DNA of 64,000 nucleotides. Source: Prevotella sp. Its GTDB lineage: Bacteria; Bacteroidota; Bacteroidia; Bacteroidales; Bacteroidaceae. Location: contig JAGAWQ010000008.1 of the NCBI GenBank assembly GCA_017941345.1, positions 101,418 through 165,417 on the forward strand. The letters are read 5' to 3'. The position numbers were made by a program, and so were the translations under genes. A model generated the notes under the pieces. That model saw only the letters and a list, made by a program, of their open reading frames with translations. It did no database searches and was not told the origin of the DNA. Each line of letters begins with the position of its first letter. Positions within the stretch are counted from its first letter, which is position 1. Positions 16,238 to 23,873 of this stretch are shown here, in pieces.

Positions 16238-16606
16238 TTTGGCAAGATAATGGAAGATAAGTGTATGAATTTCGCTATACGTATAACGAATTTATGCCGT
16301 TTCCTGATTGACGAAAAGCATGAGCACAAGATATCTGATCAATTATTTCGCAGTGGTACGAGTATTGGTGCAAATATGGCTGAGGCACAATGTGCCATTA
16401 GTAAGAAAGACTTTGCTGCAAAAGTGTATATATCTTTAAAAGAATGCAACGAAACTCTCTTTTGGCTGAATTTACTAAATAAAACGGGTTTCTTAGATTA
16501 CAAACAATATAAGTCAATATATGATGACTGTGAAGAATTAAAACGTCTTTTGGTTTCAATAACAAAAACATCAAAGATAAATTTGGACAGCAATAACAAT
16601 AATTAA
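16229..16606 (+). CDS. Four-helix-bundle protein, S23/IVP-like (TIGR02436 type)
   Basis: The 125-residue product reads as four helices with the family's hallmark segments FRSGTSIGANMAEAQCAISKK and SLKECNETLFWLNLL. The family includes proteins encoded by intervening sequences of 23S rRNA genes in other bacteria, and is structurally related to the Avd accessory protein of diversity-generating retroelements. Orphan copies like this one are frequent in Bacteroidetes and their role is unknown. The gene is visibly more AT-rich than prfB and the CYTH gene. The ATG at 16229 is preferred to a GTG at 16226; ATG 16250 is another option. Mirrored hairpins and 7-nt repeats enclose it, so it looks like an inserted unit. 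No reverse transcriptase or template repeat is present. Confidence 0.85.
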   Translation: MSDFGKIMEDKCMNFAIRITNLCRFLIDEKHEHKISDQLFRSGTSIGANMAEAQCAISKKDFAAKVYISLKECNETLFWLNLLNKTGFLDYKQYKSIYDDCEELKRLLVSITKTSKINLDSNNNN

Positions 16607-16624
16607 TAATTTTACATTGAGTAA

Positions 16625-16670
16625 TCGGCTTTGCCGACCATTCAACAATCAACATTCAAAATTCAACATT
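16625..16670 (+). repeat. Right border of four-helix-bundle cassette
   Basis: A hairpin tcggc-ttt-gccga (16625-16637) is followed by heptamers attcaac, aatcaac, attcaaa and attcaac (16640-16667), ending three bases before the ATG at 16671. Read on the other strand it resembles the left border (13 of 15 aligned bases in the best match), so the borders form an imperfect inverted pair with hairpins inside and heptads outside. Confidence 0.75.
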
Positions 16671-16808
16671 ATGAAAAAGAGTAATGCAAAGCGTGAAGCC
16701 TACGCTAAGAAACAAGAAGAAAAAGGCAGAAATCTCATTATGTGGATTATTGGCGTGCTGATAGCACTGGGTGTCATCTACGCCATCTGGGCCAGCTTCA
16801 TGATGTAA
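16671..16808 (+). CDS. Small single-pass membrane protein
   Basis: A 45-residue protein with a basic N-terminal half (MKKSNAKREAYAKKQEEKGR) and one hydrophobic helix (about 23-43, LIMWIIGVLIALGVIYAIWAS). I do not recognise the family, but short proteins of this shape are often found in Bacteroidetes next to housekeeping genes. The ATG at 16671 follows directly after the 7-nt repeat. The CYTH gene begins five bases after its stop, so the two are probably translated from one mRNA. Confidence 0.7.
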   Translation: MKKSNAKREAYAKKQEEKGRNLIMWIIGVLIALGVIYAIWASFMM

Positions 16809-16813
16809 TCCGT

Positions 16814-17290
16814 ATGGCTCAGGAGATTGAACGCAAATACCTCGTGCTTGACGACTCGTTCAAGCGCGAGGCTTTTTCTAAAAGCCACATCCAACAGGGC
16901 TATATCTGTAGCGAGCGAGGCCGTACTGTTCGCATCCGTATTCGTGATACGCGCGCGTACATTACTATTAAAGGCCCCTCTTTAAACGGCGGACTCTCCC
17001 GCTATGAGTTCGAGCAGGAGATTCCCCTTGACGATGCCCAGCAACTGATGCAGCTCTGCGAACCCGGCATCATCGACAAGACGCGCTGGCTCGTCAAGAG
17101 CGACCGCCATACCTTCGAGGTTGACGAGTTTCATGGCGACAACGACGGCTTGGTGATGGCTGAAGTGGAACTCGAAAACGAGCAGGACAGACCAAAAATC
17201 CCCCATTTCATCGGGAAAGAGGTGACTGGAGACCGCCGTTACTACAATAGCCAGTTGCGCCAGCGCCCATTCAAAACGTGGGCTGATTGA
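16814..17290 (+). CDS. CYTH-domain protein (triphosphate-tunnel metalloenzyme)
   Basis: The 158-residue protein starts with MAQEIERKYLV, containing the ExExK signature (Glu4, Glu6, Lys8) that lines the tunnel of CYTH enzymes. Basic and acidic strands follow in the expected order: TVRIRIRD, AYITIKGP, RYEFEQEI, KTRWLV, FEVDEFHGDNDGLVMAEVELENE. Bacterial single-domain CYTH proteins usually hydrolyse inorganic triphosphate or related compounds with a divalent metal; adenylate cyclase activity is known only in some members. The start at 16814 gives the canonical N-terminus; an upstream in-frame extension would overlap the small membrane protein and is rejected. Confidence 0.9.
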   Translation: MAQEIERKYLVLDDSFKREAFSKSHIQQGYICSERGRTVRIRIRDTRAYITIKGPSLNGGLSRYEFEQEIPLDDAQQLMQLCEPGIIDKTRWLVKSDRHTFEVDEFHGDNDGLVMAEVELENEQDRPKIPHFIGKEVTGDRRYYNSQLRQRPFKTWAD

Positions 17291-17331
17291 CGTCGTAGGG
17301 TAAAATAAAGTTAAATAATCAACGCTGTCGA

Positions 17332-17361
17332 TTGAAATAATCGGTATTTTTGTTATCTTTG
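17332..17361 (+). promoter_or_regulatory. Bacteroidetes-type promoter for the regulator gene
   Basis: TTG (17332-17334) and TATCTTTG (17354-17361) are 19 nt apart. The ATG at 17382 lies 20 nt downstream. Confidence 0.65.
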
Positions 17362-17381
17362 TCCTACTTTTTGGTATAGGT

Positions 17382-18947
17382 ATGGCAAGGAAAGGACTTC
17401 TATTGGCGTTGTTGATGTGTTTGTCAACATTAACGGGAATAGCAGACGACGGACTCCATCAACTTATCAGTAAGGGAGACCAGTACGGCAAGGCCCGAAT
17501 GTTCCAGCATGCCCTTACCTGTTATAAAAAGGCATATAACGACCCTTCTATCAAAGATAGTGTGCATATTAAGTTGATGTTGCTCAAGAACATGATGTAT
17601 ATTTACGATGTGACGGGCAGAGAGTTCGACTTGATAGAAACTACCTATCAATTGCATTCGCTGGCGGAGGAGAACGATGCGCCGGCCTATGTGGCTATGT
17701 CCGATTTTATGAGGGGTAAGCATATTCACTATCAGGGGCGTTATGAGGAAAGCTACGCGCTTTGTCTGCCAGCTTTGAAACTGATGGAGCAGTCTTCGTA
17801 TGCTCAGAGGATTGTAGAACTGTGTGGATTTTATGCCGCGTTAACTCGAATGTACATGCACGACAAGCAATTTGCTGAATCCATGGAGATGTCAAAAAAA
17901 CACGAGCAGGTAGCCCGGCTTGACACTTGTGGTAACATGGTATGTTCGCTTTACCGTGTCTACACCATCCGCACGCGTCTGCTGTGTGAGTCGGGAAGGG
18001 AGGCCGAGGCGGATAGTTGTTACATCCTCTCTCAGCAGTTGGAAGTCAACGATCCGATAGCCAATCATGACCTGATTCCATATTTCCGTCATCATCAACG
18101 TTATGATGAGATGCTGGATATCCTACAGAGCGACAAGGAGCGGCTGACGGCTGACGGCGATACGTTGGGCATCTTGATGTTGCATGTGCTCAAAGAAGAA
18201 GTAAAGGCTCTTTACGGACTGGGCAGGAATCAAGAGGCTGCCCGGTCATACGAGCAGATGGAGAAAGTGCAGGAGACAATGCAACGTGTCAATCTGCAAT
18301 TATCTGCAGTCTCGGTGCGCAATACGATTGCCAAGGAGCGACAACTCTCGCGTCGAAATCTGTTGCTTGCCTGCTCTATTGCAGGTGGTATCATCTTGCT
18401 GATAGTCATTTTGGTTTTGTTTTATCATGACAGGCTGCAAACACACCGTAACCGGACCATGATGTTTACGATGAGGCGTTTGATGTATTATCGTGACCTG
18501 GTGATGAAACAGCAGCAGAGAGATTCCGATGAAATCGTAGAAAATGAGGAAGAAACCGCAAGTGATGCAGACCGACGTCGCTTCATAGAGATGGACAGAC
18601 AAGTGATGCAGGGCGAACTGTTCCGTCATGCTGATTTCGGTCGTGATGAACTGATGCGTCTCATGGGTGTCGATAAGAATACGCTGGCTACCATCATCAA
18701 CCGCTATACTGGCACGAATGTGACAGGCTATGTGAACAGCAAACGCATGGATTATGCGGTGTCGTTGATGAAGGAACACCCTGAATATTCGTTACTTGCC
18801 ATTGCTGAGGCTTGTGGCATCAACAATGCTACGACGTTCATTCGTAACTTTAAAAATGCTTACGATATGACGCCGTCGGAGTTCCGGAAATCCTTGGAAG
18901 AATTACCCCCCCTAACGGTCAAAAAGACAAATAAGTTAACAATTTAA
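17382..18947 (+). CDS. TPR-transmembrane-AraC-type regulator
   Basis: The 521-residue protein has a signal peptide (1-21), a periplasmic helical repeat region (about 25-310) with TPR-like pairs, one transmembrane helix (about 326-348, LLLACSIAGGIILLIVILVL), a short cytoplasmic coil, and a C-terminal AraC-type double helix-turn-helix (about 412-508: DELMRLMGVDKNTLATIINR and SLLAIAEACGINNATTFIRNF). This architecture is a one-component membrane-spanning transcription factor common in Bacteroidales. It lies directly upstream of the fimbrial operon on the same strand, with a separate promoter between, so control of the fimbriae is a reasonable inference. The ligand is unknown. Confidence 0.85.
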   Translation: MARKGLLLALLMCLSTLTGIADDGLHQLISKGDQYGKARMFQHALTCYKKAYNDPSIKDSVHIKLMLLKNMMYIYDVTGREFDLIETTYQLHSLAEENDAPAYVAMSDFMRGKHIHYQGRYEESYALCLPALKLMEQSSYAQRIVELCGFYAALTRMYMHDKQFAESMEMSKKHEQVARLDTCGNMVCSLYRVYTIRTRLLCESGREAEADSCYILSQQLEVNDPIANHDLIPYFRHHQRYDEMLDILQSDKERLTADGDTLGILMLHVLKEEVKALYGLGRNQEAARSYEQMEKVQETMQRVNLQLSAVSVRNTIAKERQLSRRNLLLACSIAGGIILLIVILVLFYHDRLQTHRNRTMMFTMRRLMYYRDLVMKQQQRDSDEIVENEEETASDADRRRFIEMDRQVMQGELFRHADFGRDELMRLMGVDKNTLATIINRYTGTNVTGYVNSKRMDYAVSLMKEHPEYSLLAIAEACGINNATTFIRNFKNAYDMTPSEFRKSLEELPPLTVKKTNKLTI

Positions 18948-19033
18948 CGGAATTTTGGACAAATTGAAAAGTCTTAAGGACAAAATATTAACAACACGTA
19001 CCTTACTTTATATGGTGTGTGTTGTAAATTTTG

Positions 19034-19041
19034 TACCTTTG
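19034..19041 (+). promoter_or_regulatory. Putative -7 element of the fimbrial operon
   Basis: TACCTTTG fits TAnnTTTG and lies 45 nt before the ATG at 19087. The -33 position shows only a weak TTTA (19007-19010), so activation by a regulator is plausible. Confidence 0.6.
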
Positions 19042-19086
19042 TAACCTAATTTAAGTAAAATTAAAGAATAGATTGTCAGAAAGGGT

Positions 19087-20655
19087 ATGGGCATGAAACT
19101 AAATTATCGCAATTGGACTTTTGTGTTGTTACTGGTTGTCTCCTCTGTCTCTTGGGCTCAGGAGGTGACTTTGAGTAACAATCTGCTCTATGATACCTGG
19201 CTGACTCCCAACCTGCGCGTCGGACTCCGCCTGTCGCCCCACTGGTCGTTAGGTTTGACGGCAGGCTATCGTCCTTGGCCTACCGACGATCAGGCAACAC
19301 GTAAATACAAGCACTTGTTGATTTCACCCGACCTTCGCTATTGGACCGATTCGGTGAATGTGCATCATTTCTTTGGTTTCAATCTTCTCTACGCTCATTA
19401 CAACGTAGGTTCCATCACCTTCCCACTTGGTTTCTGGAAGTCTGTTCGTGACGAGCGCCAACAAGGTGACTTCGGTGGAATCGGTGCTTATTACGGTTAT
19501 TCCTGGCCGTTAGGTCGTCATTGGAATTTCGAAGCTTTCATCGGTGCTGCCGTTGGTTATAATAAGTATGACCGCTATCAGTGTGCACACTGTGGTGCGA
19601 AGATAGGTAACGAGAAGAAAGTCGCTGTGATACCTCAGGCCGGACTGAACATAGTCTTTAACATTCCAGGTCGTCCCCGTCAGGTGGAAGAGCCTGTTCT
19701 GCAGTTGCAACCCGTCGTCGAGGCCCCTGTTACCGCTGCCGTTGTTGTCAAGCCGTTTGCTCCCGCCCTGACTGCCGTTCCCGATTTCAAGGGACGTGCC
19801 GGACAGTTGCAGCAGGAGAATCCTGTGGTGCAGCATATCTCCAACTACCGTCCTTACGACCGTACCCGCATCCTTCGTAAGGAGAAAGATGCCCTCTTTG
19901 TCCATTTCGACCAGGGCAAATCGCTGCTCAATGCCAATTATCGTGACAACCAGCGTGTGATGGACCGCATCGTCGACATCACCCGTCAAATCATGTCCGA
20001 CAGCGCCAGCAGCGTCAAGAAGATACAACTCATCGGACTTGCCTCCATCGAAGGTGCTCCTGCTGTCAATGAGCGGCTGGCCCAAAACCGTGCCTTGGCT
20101 TTGCAGAAATATATCCAACAGGAAGTCACCGTTCCCGACTCACTCTTTGAGACTGTTGGCGGTGGCGAAGCATGGGCCGACTTCCGCGACCATCTCAACG
20201 ACCTCGCCTCAGGTCCAGTGCTCGACGGTTCTGCCGTCGAGTCATCCCTCCGTCAGGCCATCGCCATCATCGACAATGAGCCCGACGACATCGCCAAAGA
20301 GCGCAAGTTGCGCAGCCTCAATGGTGGCAAGACGTGGAAATACATCCAGGAACACATCCTGAAAGATCAGCGCAACTCCGGTTATATCCGTATCTACTTC
20401 GACTATGTGCCCGATAAGGCGGCAGCCACTATCAACGAGGCCAGCGAACTGCTGACTACCGACTGTGGCGACTGCCATCGTGAGGCCCTCCGCTTGTTAC
20501 AGACCGTTCGCAATGACGAGCGAGCCCAGAACGCCTTGGGTGTCGCCCTCTGGCTCAACGGCCAGAAAGACGAAGCTCTCAGCTGCTTCCGCCGTGCTGC
20601 AGCCAACGGCAACAAAGATGCTTATAACAACCTCAGACAGTTAGAAAATCAATAA
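19087..20655 (+). CDS. DUF3575/OmpA-like outer-membrane-associated protein
   Basis: The 522-residue protein has a signal peptide (1-24, ending SWAQ) and an N-terminal beta-barrel-like region (about 27-195, NNLLYDTWLTPNLRVGLRLSPHW, GLTAGYRPWP) typical of DUF3575. A Pro/Val-rich linker (about 198-235) follows. An OmpA/MotB-like peptidoglycan-binding domain (about 265-400) contains IGLASIEGAPAVNERLAQNR, and a C-terminal TPR-like helical pair (about 450-522) contains ALGVALWLNGQKDEALSCFRRA. Such proteins often head Bacteroidales type V fimbrial loci; a role in anchoring or assembly at the outer membrane is inferred. The first fimbrillin follows after 30 nt. I see no catalytic motif. Confidence 0.8.
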   Translation: MGMKLNYRNWTFVLLLVVSSVSWAQEVTLSNNLLYDTWLTPNLRVGLRLSPHWSLGLTAGYRPWPTDDQATRKYKHLLISPDLRYWTDSVNVHHFFGFNLLYAHYNVGSITFPLGFWKSVRDERQQGDFGGIGAYYGYSWPLGRHWNFEAFIGAAVGYNKYDRYQCAHCGAKIGNEKKVAVIPQAGLNIVFNIPGRPRQVEEPVLQLQPVVEAPVTAAVVVKPFAPALTAVPDFKGRAGQLQQENPVVQHISNYRPYDRTRILRKEKDALFVHFDQGKSLLNANYRDNQRVMDRIVDITRQIMSDSASSVKKIQLIGLASIEGAPAVNERLAQNRALALQKYIQQEVTVPDSLFETVGGGEAWADFRDHLNDLASGPVLDGSAVESSLRQAIAIIDNEPDDIAKERKLRSLNGGKTWKYIQEHILKDQRNSGYIRIYFDYVPDKAAATINEASELLTTDCGDCHREALRLLQTVRNDERAQNALGVALWLNGQKDEALSCFRRAAANGNKDAYNNLRQLENQ

Positions 20656-20685
20656 TCGAGAAATAATCCAAAATACAGTTTTAAT

Positions 20686-22671
20686 ATGAAAAAGATGCTG
20701 AAGTATGCCTCACTGAGTGCGATAGCATTTGTAGGTGCAGTTTCATTCTCCGCTTGCTCGTCAAGTGATGACATGACTGAAAGTCCGAACAATCCGAATT
20801 ACAATCCGGAAACTAACAAGGTGAAAACCGAGTTTGTAATTAATGTGACACAGCCCGGCGAACGTACTCGTATGGCTGCTGATAATGCTGGTGCCGGAAC
20901 TTTCCAAGGGCTTGACAACATGCAGTTGATTTGTTTCACTAATACTCCAGGCACAGACAACGACTTTGGAGCAGATGATAAACTGACTCTGACTCCATAT
21001 ACTGGTCCGAGTGTTAGTGGAGATAACACTACCAACTCAAGCAAGGTATATACGATGTATATTCCTGTTAATACAACCAACTTCCTGTTTTATGCAACAA
21101 CATATGGTACTGTAGGTAATAACGATAAGTTTACTTATGGTTCATTGCAGAATAACCTAAGTTCTGTAACTACCACTACAGTTGTTACTTCACCTTCAGC
21201 ATCCACAGACATTACGTTCAATCTTGAGCCTATTGCTTCTACTCCTGAGACTGTTACCGCCCCTCAGACTACTTTGTTAGGTGTACTTAATGGAATAGCT
21301 GGCGCATCTTATGATAAGGGCACAGAGAGTACTGAAGACGATATCACTTGGGCGTCAACAGGATCTATGCCAACTCCTGCAACTCAATGGGTGGCTCTTA
21401 AAAATGCTTTTAACCAATTTACAAATCAAGCATCAGGTAGTGATGTCCGTCAGGGGTCAAGTGCAGCAATCCTTAGTATGGTTGTTGATTTGTTTGGCGC
21501 AGTTAATGATGTTTATACTAATGAGTCAAACGCGGATGCAAAAGGAGTGGCTAAGGCTATTTTGGATAAAATTATGACTTACTTCAATGTAACTTTATCT
21601 GGCACCACTTATACATGGGAGTCACCGGCATATAAATCTGATTACAACGTGGATTTCCCAGAGAGTGTGAATCTGCCAGCTTGTGCTGCAGTTTTAGTTT
21701 ATAATGGGACAAACGGATTCACCTATGTCAATGGAGGTACAATGGGTGCTGCAACTGTTTCTACAGCATACAATAAGTTCACCTATCCTTCTGAGTTAAC
21801 ATACTATTGTAATTCTGGTCTTTGGCAATCTACAACAAATAAAGATATTTCAGACTATCCTATAACTTCATCAACATGGCTTTCTTACGGTTGGAATTCT
21901 AATGGATGGAATAATAATGCAGTTAGTGCAGCAACTCGTGCCGTAGCTATGAAGGATAATATCACCTATGGTGCTGCTCAGCTTGTTTCTAACGTTCAAT
22001 TAGGTGCAAATGTTGGTGATGATGAAACTCATGCTTTAGAGGATAATGCATATGCTGTTACTAACCATGTGGAACCCGCAAACAAGAAATTCTATGGTTC
22101 TGGAGATAATGCCATTACCTTAAAGGTTCATGGATTATTGATTGGTGGCCAGCCTGATGCTGCTCGTTATGACTACCTGCCTCAAGGAGGAAACATTTCT
22201 AATGTTGTTTATGATAAATTCTCTCCTAACGGAACTGAAGTAACATCAACTGCGTGGGCTACTCCAAACTATACGCTCGTACTGGATAATTATGCAACTG
22301 GCGAAACACAGGCGACTGTAAATGTTGCTTTGGAGATGACTGCCACTAAGGACTTCTATGGTGCATCTGGTAAGATTAAAGCCGGTCAAAAGTTCTATCT
22401 TATTGGCTCTTTGGATCCAACATCTTTTGCTGCGAATGCTATTGATTGGTCAAAACATGTTAGTTTTAAGTCAACAGATACCGGTTACAATGTTAATCGA
22501 GTCTTCATCCGTGATGCAAAGACAACAGCTACATTTACGTTGGCTGCAAACTGTCTGCAGAAAGCATACTCTACCATTCCTGACCTGCGTTCAACGCAGA
22601 TGTTGTTTGGTGTCTCTGTTGATTTGGCTTGGAAGGCTGGTTTGACCTTCGACGTCAATATTGGAGAGTAA
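20686..22671 (+). CDS. Mfa1-like major fimbrial subunit lipoprotein
   Basis: The 661-residue precursor has a lipobox (FSAC, Cys24) followed by a Ser/Asp/Asn-rich stretch and then FVINVTQPGERTRMAAD. The basic GERTR lies where type V pilins are trimmed by a protease before polymerisation. Two beta-sandwich regions follow, with an Mfa1-type segment SVNLPACAAVLVYNGTNGF near residue 330 and a C-terminal AANCLQKAYSTIPDLRSTQM block. Type V pilins polymerise by donor-strand exchange after the lipoprotein is trimmed (known for Porphyromonas gingivalis FimA/Mfa1). It is longer than Mfa1 (about 560 residues). Its base composition is more AT-rich than the neighbours, which fits rapid divergence or exchange of a surface antigen. 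Confidence 0.82.
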   Translation: MKKMLKYASLSAIAFVGAVSFSACSSSDDMTESPNNPNYNPETNKVKTEFVINVTQPGERTRMAADNAGAGTFQGLDNMQLICFTNTPGTDNDFGADDKLTLTPYTGPSVSGDNTTNSSKVYTMYIPVNTTNFLFYATTYGTVGNNDKFTYGSLQNNLSSVTTTTVVTSPSASTDITFNLEPIASTPETVTAPQTTLLGVLNGIAGASYDKGTESTEDDITWASTGSMPTPATQWVALKNAFNQFTNQASGSDVRQGSSAAILSMVVDLFGAVNDVYTNESNADAKGVAKAILDKIMTYFNVTLSGTTYTWESPAYKSDYNVDFPESVNLPACAAVLVYNGTNGFTYVNGGTMGAATVSTAYNKFTYPSELTYYCNSGLWQSTTNKDISDYPITSSTWLSYGWNSNGWNNNAVSAATRAVAMKDNITYGAAQLVSNVQLGANVGDDETHALEDNAYAVTNHVEPANKKFYGSGDNAITLKVHGLLIGGQPDAARYDYLPQGGNISNVVYDKFSPNGTEVTSTAWATPNYTLVLDNYATGETQATVNVALEMTATKDFYGASGKIKAGQKFYLIGSLDPTSFAANAIDWSKHVSFKSTDTGYNVNRVFIRDAKTTATFTLAANCLQKAYSTIPDLRSTQMLFGVSVDLAWKAGLTFDVNIGE

Positions 22672-22676
22672 TTCTC

Positions 22677-22740
22677 TTCCCCCTCGCAGGGAAAAACTTT
22701 TTTCCTGCCTAGGAAAATATTTTTCCCTGCCTTGGGAAAA
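22677..22740. repeat. Three tandem palindromic repeats, about 22-nt period
   Basis: Imperfect palindromes centred near 22685, 22708 and 22730 (ttccccctcgcagggaa, tttcctgcctaggaaa, ttttccctgccttgggaaaa) follow the fimbrillin stop. They share layout and spacing, but not exact sequence, with 10019-10077. Any of them could form an mRNA hairpin, so the set might lower read-through and set the ratio of the major subunit to downstream genes. Confidence 0.8.
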
Positions 22741-22779
22741 AATAATGGGAGCAAGATAAAACATTAATAGTTTGAGAAG

Positions 22780-23850
22780 TTGAGACGTAAACTGAACATA
22801 GTAAGCATGATGGCGGGGGCTGCTTTAATGGCGGTCCTCGCAGGATGCTCTGCGATAGACGAGAACATGGACGACTGTGGCGAGCAGGCGCAGATGGATT
22901 ATGAGCTGGAGCTGGTGACCAACGTATCAACGGAGGTTCAGACGCAGTTAAACACTGAAACCGATGTCGAACTGGCTGCCACGCTGAAAAACTATCTCAG
23001 TAGCATCTTTACAGACTATGCTCACGACGTTAACCTCTCTTTCTATGCTACGGGGGGCGATTCTATGCGACTCCACCATGATGAGCATATCATGAACAGC
23101 TCGGAGCATAGTTACACGCTCTTCATCCCACGTCAGAAGTATATGCACCTGGCCGTTGCCAACGTCGAAGGCGACCCCGTGGTGTATCTGGACGGTATGG
23201 AGAATTGTCATACGGCTGCTCTTCGACAGGTGGCGGGCGACACCATCGAATCGCACAACACAGGTATCTTTACTGCTCGTCAGCTGATGGAGATGATAGA
23301 GGGCATCGACCAGACGTTCAATGTGAAGCTCTTTATGGCTAACTGTTCCGCTATGCTGAAGGTAGATCCGCAGGGGCATGATGTCAGCAAGATGCGCGTC
23401 TTTGCCACGGGCTTTGCCACTGCCTTCTTTATTGCAGACAGCGTCTATGAGTACAAGACACCAGCTCCGATGATTCGTGCCACCCGTCTGGATGCCGACG
23501 AAAGCGGACTGGTTGGTTTTGTTACCGTCAACTTCCCTTCGCGTGAACCATCTTCATCTTCGCACTCTTCGGTATCAGGCGCTACCCGTACTGTCATTGA
23601 GACCACCGATCCCTTCATTGCCCAGCCTGGCGATGAGGTACTGTGGGAGTTCCACATCTTTCTTCCACAGGCAGATGGTACGACAACCAAGACTGTCTTA
23701 GGCATCAAGGAACCTTTGCGGGCTGGCCAGTTTAAGATTATCAAAGTGAAGATTGGCGATAAAGGTCAGGTTGTACCTGAATCTCCTACCGTGGGTGTCA
23801 GTGTGACGCTCGACTGGAAGCCTGGCGGCACGTATAATCCAGAGCTATAA
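22780..23850 (+). CDS. FimB/Mfa2-family fimbrial anchor lipoprotein, TTG start
   Basis: The 356-residue protein begins MRRKLNIVSMMAGAALMAVLAGC, a classic lipoprotein signal with Cys23, followed by SAIDENMDDCGEQ. The body has the FimB/Mfa2 pattern: strands around LELVTNVSTEV, LSFYATGGDSM, YTLFIPRQKYMHLAVANVEG, and a late MLKVDPQGHDVSKMRVFATGFA. In P. gingivalis, FimB and Mfa2 cap the fimbrial base and hold it in the outer membrane. No ATG gives a signal peptide with positive charges; the first ATG is at codon 10, so TTG at 22780 is the likely start. It sits second in the fimbrillin cluster, as mfa2 does after mfa1. Confidence 0.82.
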   Translation: MRRKLNIVSMMAGAALMAVLAGCSAIDENMDDCGEQAQMDYELELVTNVSTEVQTQLNTETDVELAATLKNYLSSIFTDYAHDVNLSFYATGGDSMRLHHDEHIMNSSEHSYTLFIPRQKYMHLAVANVEGDPVVYLDGMENCHTAALRQVAGDTIESHNTGIFTARQLMEMIEGIDQTFNVKLFMANCSAMLKVDPQGHDVSKMRVFATGFATAFFIADSVYEYKTPAPMIRATRLDADESGLVGFVTVNFPSREPSSSSHSSVSGATRTVIETTDPFIAQPGDEVLWEFHIFLPQADGTTTKTVLGIKEPLRAGQFKIIKVKIGDKGQVVPESPTVGVSVTLDWKPGGTYNPEL

Positions 23851-23873
23851 ATACATAATAAGGTACAAGAAGT

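Noticed and set aside
16229-16606. Diversity-generating retroelement, because the four-helix-bundle protein resembles Avd.
   Set aside because: No reverse transcriptase, template repeat or variable-repeat pair was found nearby.
16742-16813. N-terminal extension of the CYTH protein.
   Set aside because: It would overlap the small membrane protein, and the family's conserved start (EIERKYLV) fits the ATG at 16814.
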